Shown: positions 5,169-8,049 of the stretch, one piece after another
Layout: every line of letters begins with the position of its first letter
Position numbering within the stretch: position 1 is the stretch's first letter
DNA from: Planctomycetota bacterium
GTDB taxonomy: Bacteria; Planctomycetota; PUPC01; DSUN01
Direction of reading: 5' to 3'
Assembly: GCA_035384565.1 (NCBI GenBank)
Contig: DAOOIT010000126.1
Coordinates: 1 to 8,049, forward strand
Length of the DNA stretch: 8,049 nt
Notes under the pieces: model-generated
Told to the model about the DNA's origin: nothing
Databases searched by the model: none
The model's input: the letters and a program-made list of their open reading frames with translations, nothing else
Position numbers and translations under genes: made by a program

Positions 5169-5703
5169 ATATCTGCTCGTGGGAGCGCACGCCGTCCACA
5201 CCCAACCACGCTATAGCAAACACATGGATGCCTGGGTAAGGCCGACGCGCGAGAGCGCGGAGCGCGTCTTCCGGGCGCTGGCTCGTTTCGGCGCGCCGCT
5301 GGAGGGGGTGACCCCCAGGGACTTCGCCGATCCAGAGATGATCTACCAGCTCGGCGTGGCCCCAAACCGCATTGACGTGATCATGGCCATCGCGGGCGTG
5401 GACTTCGAGCAAGCGTGGACAGGCCGCGTCGAGACGACTTACGGCGGCGTGCCCATCCACGTGATCGGCAAGGCGGAACTGATCCGCGCGAAGAAGGCAA
5501 GCGGCAGGCCGCAGGACCTGCTGGACGTGGAGGCGTTGGAGAAAACCCCCGATCAGTCGCCTGCCGCCTGCGCGACCAACAGCGCCTCGACGGCGGCAAG
5601 GAACGCCCGGGCGTCGTCGAGGGCCTTCCTGGCCTTGGCGGGGGAGACCTGTTTCGCTACGCCCCGGCCGCCGGCGTCGCAGAGGCTAAAGAGCGCGTTG
5701 TAG
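5110..5703 (+). CDS. DUF6036-like nucleotidyltransferase, probably degenerate
   Basis: This 197-residue frame starts at ATG 5110 behind AGGGGGAAGG. Its first 145 residues match small nucleotidyltransferase-fold proteins linked to MNT-type antitoxins: MAVNPDFRDLF, YLLVGAHAV (21-29), PRYSKHMDAWV (33-43), an IYQLGVAPNRIDVIM segment (78-92), and AELIRAKKASGRPQDLLDVEAL (122-143). Homologs I recall read PRYTKDLDxxV, so the first Asp of the DxD motif is His38 here. The stretch between VGAHAV and PRY is two residues shorter than usual. The family normally stops near residue 145-150; here the frame runs another 50 or so residues, low-complexity Ala/Ser/Arg sequence that is the antisense of the HEPN gene. 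Loss of the DxD Asp, the deletion and the lost stop together suggest an inactive or decaying enzyme. It was probably co-transcribed with the small protein before it. Confidence 0.75.
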   Translation: MAVNPDFRDLFSAFNDAGAEYLLVGAHAVHTQPRYSKHMDAWVRPTRESAERVFRALARFGAPLEGVTPRDFADPEMIYQLGVAPNRIDVIMAIAGVDFEQAWTGRVETTYGGVPIHVIGKAELIRAKKASGRPQDLLDVEALEKTPDQSPAACATNSASTAARNARASSRAFLALAGETCFATPRPPASQRLKSAL

Positions 5704-5954
5704 GCGGCGGCCGCCTCGCGGCTCAGGCCCCCTTTGCGCACATAGTGTTTGTGTAAGTAAGCCCGCACAGCGCCGTGCGCGGCAAAGCTCTTGCCCCCCG
5801 CCAGCAACAGGGCCGACGCCGCGAAGAACGCCGCGTGATACGCCGAGGTCGCCGCATAGTCCTCGTGCTTCTGGTCGAGCAGCTCGCCCGCCACTTTCAC
5901 CGAGTCCTGGGCCTTCCGCCACAAGTCCTTCACGTCCTGCTGGGCGTCACTCAT
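5553..5954 (-). CDS. HEPN domain protein
   Basis: This 133-residue all-helical protein fits the HEPN family: DLWRKAQDSVKVAGELLDQKHEDYAATSAYHAAFFAASALLLAGGKSFAAHGAV (10-63) mirrors the 'a.s...A..Ll..g.yd.Aasr.YYA.Fyaa.alL...g.....H' pattern. A second helical pair (VSPAKARKALDDARAFLAAVEALL) closes the bundle. HEPN proteins are often RNA-cleaving toxins paired with MNT nucleotidyltransferases, or accessory RNA-binding modules. I see no clear R-x4-6-H catalytic motif at the usual place, and the Arg common before YYA is Ser here, so RNase activity is doubtful. The start ATG (5952-5954) lies 7 bases after the beta-helix gene stop, and AAGGAG (inside that gene's end) is about 13 bases upstream, so co-translation is likely. 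Its 3' end overlaps the convergent nucleotidyltransferase frame by 151 bases. Confidence 0.8.
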   Translation of the reverse strand: MSDAQQDVKDLWRKAQDSVKVAGELLDQKHEDYAATSAYHAAFFAASALLLAGGKSFAAHGAVRAYLHKHYVRKGGLSREAAAAYNALFSLCDAGGRGVAKQVSPAKARKALDDARAFLAAVEALLVAQAAGD

Positions 5955-5961
5955 CTCGGGT

Positions 5962-7182
5962 TCACTTCTCCTTGAAGAGGACGAACACGGCGAACTCGCC
6001 GCTGACGGGCACAGCGATGGCCTCGCCCCCGCACTTGCCCTCGAGCACGGGCTTGCCGAAGAGGCCCTTGGGGTCGTAGAGGCGGAACGAGTCGCCCGGC
6101 TTGAGGAACGGCGCGACCGGCACCTGCACCTCGCGGGCTTGCTCCCAGTTGTAGACTGCCAGATGTGCTCGGCTCGGGTCGTACTTGCTGGGCAACAGCA
6201 CGATCTTGGCGCCGGGCGGCCGCTTCGCGCCCTTGGCGAGGACCAGGTTGCCCTCGTTGACGGCCTTCTTGTACTTGTTGATGCTCAGGCCGCCGTTGAC
6301 GATGACGTTGTCGCGCACCTCGCAGTCCTCGTTCTCCGGCGCGTTGTAGCCGATCTGCATCGAGACGTCGTGGAGGCAGTTGCGCAGGACGCGGATGTTG
6401 TGGCTCGGCTTGCCGCTGCCCACGAGGAACGTGCCCAGGCCGTAGGCGATGTTGTCGGTGAGCAGATAGTTGTCCACGTCGGCGCGGCTCGAGCCGTAGG
6501 CATGCATCGTGTAGGTGCCGGGGTAGCGGCAGGTGAGGATGCAGTTCGCGATGGTCTTGACGCCGTCCTTGTTCTGCGTGTAGATGCAGTGGCCGTGGCC
6601 GCGGTCGGGCGCAAGCCAGCCGTTGTCGTAGATCACACAGCCGTAGATCTCGCAGTCCTTCTCGCCCGTCCAACAGCTAATCCCCTGGCGCGTGTCGTGG
6701 ATGGCGAGGTGGATGTACTTGCAGTTCCTCCCCCCGAACATGTTCAGGCCGCCCCAGGGGCGGTCGAAGTCCTTCGGGTGCGACCCGCCGGTCTCGATCT
6801 TCTCGGGGTTTGGCTCCGAGACCAGCACTTCCAGGTCCCATATCCACACGTGGGCCGAGGGCGCCTGGACCGCGAGACCGCCGTCAATCGTCGCCCGCGC
6901 GCCGGGCGCGGGGCGGACGTGGATGGGCTTCTCCTCCGTGCCGACCAGGCGCACGTCGAACTGCTCCTTCGGCCGCCGCTTGTAGGTCCCCGCGAGCAGG
7001 GTGAGCGTGTCGCCCGGAGCCACCTTCTGCTTGCCGTCGAGGGCCGACGCGATGTCCCACGGCGCCTCCCTCGTCCCGGGGTTCGCGGGCGCTCCCTCCG
7101 GACCGACGAACCACCCGGCCGCCAGACTCGACGACGCCACGGCGAGGATGCAAGACCGCAGCAGGAAGGTGACCGCCCGCAT
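5962..7182 (-). CDS. Secreted right-handed parallel beta-helix protein
   Basis: This 406-residue protein has an N-terminal export signal (MRAVTFLLR, then hydrophobic CILAVASSSLAAG, likely cleavage near residues 22-23) and no lipobox. The mature N-terminus reads WFVGPEGAPANPGTREAPW and VAPGDTLTLLAGTY (54-67), the usual opening of pectate-lyase-like helices. Repeating coils with Asn/Asp/Gly turns follow from about 90 to 315, for example WGGLNMFGGRNCKYIHLAIH, CEIYGCVIYDNG, IANCILTC, NIRVLRNCLHD, CEVRDNVIVNGG. Residues 340-406 look like a C-terminal beta-sandwich. The family includes polysaccharide lyases and hydrolases and non-catalytic envelope proteins; catalytic residues cannot be assigned by eye. 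The start ATG 7180-7182 has GGAGG nine bases upstream. It leads a short unit with the HEPN gene and is divergent from the sulfatase-fold gene. Confidence 0.85.
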   Translation of the reverse strand: MRAVTFLLRSCILAVASSSLAAGWFVGPEGAPANPGTREAPWDIASALDGKQKVAPGDTLTLLAGTYKRRPKEQFDVRLVGTEEKPIHVRPAPGARATIDGGLAVQAPSAHVWIWDLEVLVSEPNPEKIETGGSHPKDFDRPWGGLNMFGGRNCKYIHLAIHDTRQGISCWTGEKDCEIYGCVIYDNGWLAPDRGHGHCIYTQNKDGVKTIANCILTCRYPGTYTMHAYGSSRADVDNYLLTDNIAYGLGTFLVGSGKPSHNIRVLRNCLHDVSMQIGYNAPENEDCEVRDNVIVNGGLSINKYKKAVNEGNLVLAKGAKRPPGAKIVLLPSKYDPSRAHLAVYNWEQAREVQVPVAPFLKPGDSFRLYDPKGLFGKPVLEGKCGGEAIAVPVSGEFAVFVLFKEK

Positions 7183-7248
7183 AGTGCGATGCCTCCGTTC
7201 AAGCCTTCGTAGACCGTACCGCGAGACTTCTTCTCCGTCATCGGTGCC

Positions 7249-7280
7249 AGTATACTGTCACGGCGCCGCCCGCTTGTCAA
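7249..7280 (-). promoter_or_regulatory. Candidate promoter of the beta-helix gene
   Basis: On the minus strand a perfect TTGACA (7275-7280) and a near-perfect TATACT (7249-7254) are 20 bases apart, three more than ideal. The leader to the ATG at 7182 would be about 60 bases. Confidence 0.35.
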
Positions 7281-7286
7281 TCGCGG

Positions 7287-7315
7287 TTGCCTCGCGGCAC
7301 CGGCTTGCGTACAAT
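7287..7315 (+). promoter_or_regulatory. Candidate promoter of the sulfatase-fold gene
   Basis: TTGCCT (7287-7292) is followed after exactly 17 bases by TACAAT (7310-7315), a good housekeeping-type -10. The start point would lie near 7322, about 33 bases before the ATG. It is back to back with the beta-helix gene's candidate promoter. Confidence 0.5.
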
Positions 7316-7354
7316 TGCGGCGTCACCCTCCACCTTTGCCGAAAGGACCGACGG

Positions 7355-8049
7355 ATGAACTTCGTCGTCGTGATGCTCGACTCGCTGCGGCAGGACCACG
7401 TGAGCTTCTACGGGTGGGACGGCTGCCCCATTCGCACGCCGCACCTCGACGCCCTCGCGGCCGAGGCCATCGTCTTCGACAATGTGTACCCCGAGGGGCT
7501 GCCCACCATCCCGGTCCGCACCGATCTGTTCATGGGCCAGAGCTCGCTGACCAACCGCACCTGGCAACCCCTGGTGCCGACCGACGTGACCTGCATGCAG
7601 CTCTTCCGCAAAGAGGGCTACCTCACCGCCCTCGTGGCCGACACGTACCACCTCTTCAAGCCCGACATGAACTTCCACCGCGCCTGCGACATCTTCCACT
7701 GGGTCCGCGGCGCCGAGTACGACGCCTGCAAGGCCGGCCCGCTCCGGCACCTGAAGCTCGACGACCACGTGACCGACCGCATGCCCGAGAACTGGCGCAA
7801 CGTGGTCCTCACGGCTCTGCGCAACCTGGACGGCCGCGTGGAGCCGCAGGACTTCCCCTGCTGGCAGACGATGGACACGGCGCTCCGCGTGATCGAGCAG
7901 GCCCGCGCAGCCGGGCGGCCGCACCTTCTGTGGATTGACACTTTCCAGCCCCATGAGCCCTGGTGCCCGCCCGCCAAGTTCGATGTCTACGGCGACAAGA
8001 GCTATCGCGGCCCCAAGGTCGTCCTTCCCCCTGGCGGCCCTGCCAATGC
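7355..8049 (+). CDS. Sulfatase-superfamily hydrolase, 5' part
   Basis: Start ATG 7355-7357 is preceded by AAAGGA seven to eight bases upstream. The frame is open to the window edge (231 codons and two bases), so the gene is truncated by the window. The N-terminus MNFVVVMLDSLRQDHVSFYG (metal-binding Asp9 and Asp14 region), IRTPHLDALAAEA (26-38) and FDNVYPEGLPTIPVRTDLF (41-59) are typical of the alkaline phosphatase/sulfatase superfamily. LLWIDTFQPHEPWCPP, near the edge, matches the mid-protein PHEPW segment of phosphonate-hydrolase-like members. In true sulfatases the nucleophile is Cys or Ser in C/S-x-P-x-R, converted to formylglycine. Here the motif is T-I-P-V-R, with Thr51 in that place, so formylglycine cannot form. 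It may be a phosphodiesterase, phosphonate hydrolase or other member. No signal peptide is seen, so it is probably cytoplasmic. Confidence 0.85.
   Translation, partial: MNFVVVMLDSLRQDHVSFYGWDGCPIRTPHLDALAAEAIVFDNVYPEGLPTIPVRTDLFMGQSSLTNRTWQPLVPTDVTCMQLFRKEGYLTALVADTYHLFKPDMNFHRACDIFHWVRGAEYDACKAGPLRHLKLDDHVTDRMPENWRNVVLTALRNLDGRVEPQDFPCWQTMDTALRVIEQARAAGRPHLLWIDTFQPHEPWCPPAKFDVYGDKSYRGPKVVLPPGGPAN

Noticed and set aside
4863..5201. N-terminal extension of the methyltransferase
   Set aside because: It would overlap the divergent promoters and two plus-strand genes that have their own ribosome-binding sites, and the added residues do not resemble RsmC or RlmG.
6139..7212. Plus-strand frame of 357 codons
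   Set aside because: It is antisense to the beta-helix gene, which has a signal peptide, a ribosome-binding site and family features; this frame has none.
7277..7954. Minus-strand frame of 225 codons
   Set aside because: It is antisense to the sulfatase-fold gene; the plus frame carries the conserved motifs.
1..8049. CRISPR array or insertion sequence with transposase
   Set aside because: No regularly spaced repeat-spacer pattern and no transposase or integrase frame is visible. The 352-base direct repeat is part of a gene, not an insertion-sequence end.

Overview
The window is GC-rich (three 60-base lines sampled in its sugar-isomerase, methyltransferase and DUF4393-like genes gave about 55-68% G+C) and reads as the chromosome of an environmental bacterium. 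A xylose-isomerase-like TIM barrel, a secreted parallel beta-helix protein and a sulfatase-superfamily enzyme, together with many short intergenic hairpin repeats, fit the Planctomycetota/PVC-type lineages known mostly from metagenomes. That placement is inference from gene content; no phylogenetic marker is present.

Layout. Bases 1-59 are the end of a plus-strand gene. Bases 230-598 (minus) hold a broken copy of the 3' third of a sugar isomerase gene. Next, on the minus strand, are a two-gene module that looks like toxin-antitoxin (a putative BECR/RelE-like toxin at 870-1181 and a DUF2283 protein at 673-885), about 500 bases of non-coding sequence full of hairpins, and an Abi-alpha/DUF4393-like gene (1697-2413). 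The intact sugar isomerase gene follows (2520-3596), then an RsmC/RlmG-like rRNA guanine methyltransferase (3729-4862). A divergent promoter region at 4883-4932 serves the methyltransferase and a plus-strand pair: a small protein (4947-5168) overlapping a DUF6036-like nucleotidyltransferase (5110-5703). Convergent to it, and overlapping its 3' end, is a HEPN gene (5553-5954, minus), which lies 7 bases behind a secreted beta-helix gene (5962-7182, minus). A divergent intergenic region leads into a sulfatase-fold hydrolase (7355 to the window end, plus).

Main observation. The last 352 bases of the isomerase gene (2520-2871) occur again at 230-581 with only three mismatches. The homology stops at the stop codon on one side and abuts a ~53-bp hairpin repeat on the other. 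The 1.9 kb between the copies carries the toxin-antitoxin-like and Abi-alpha-like genes. This is the layout expected of a cassette that inserted into the 3' part of a gene and supplied a replacement 3' end, pushing the old end aside. No recombinase is visible, so the element may be a relic or be mobilised in trans.

A second conflict/defence-type locus (small protein, nucleotidyltransferase, HEPN) lies about 2.5 kb beyond the end of the proposed cassette. Its nucleotidyltransferase seems to be decaying: it has lost the first Asp of the DxD motif, is two residues short, and runs past its usual end into the antisense of the HEPN gene. The metabolic genes (isomerase, beta-helix protein, sulfatase-fold enzyme) suit polysaccharide breakdown, but nothing in the window ties them into one operon.
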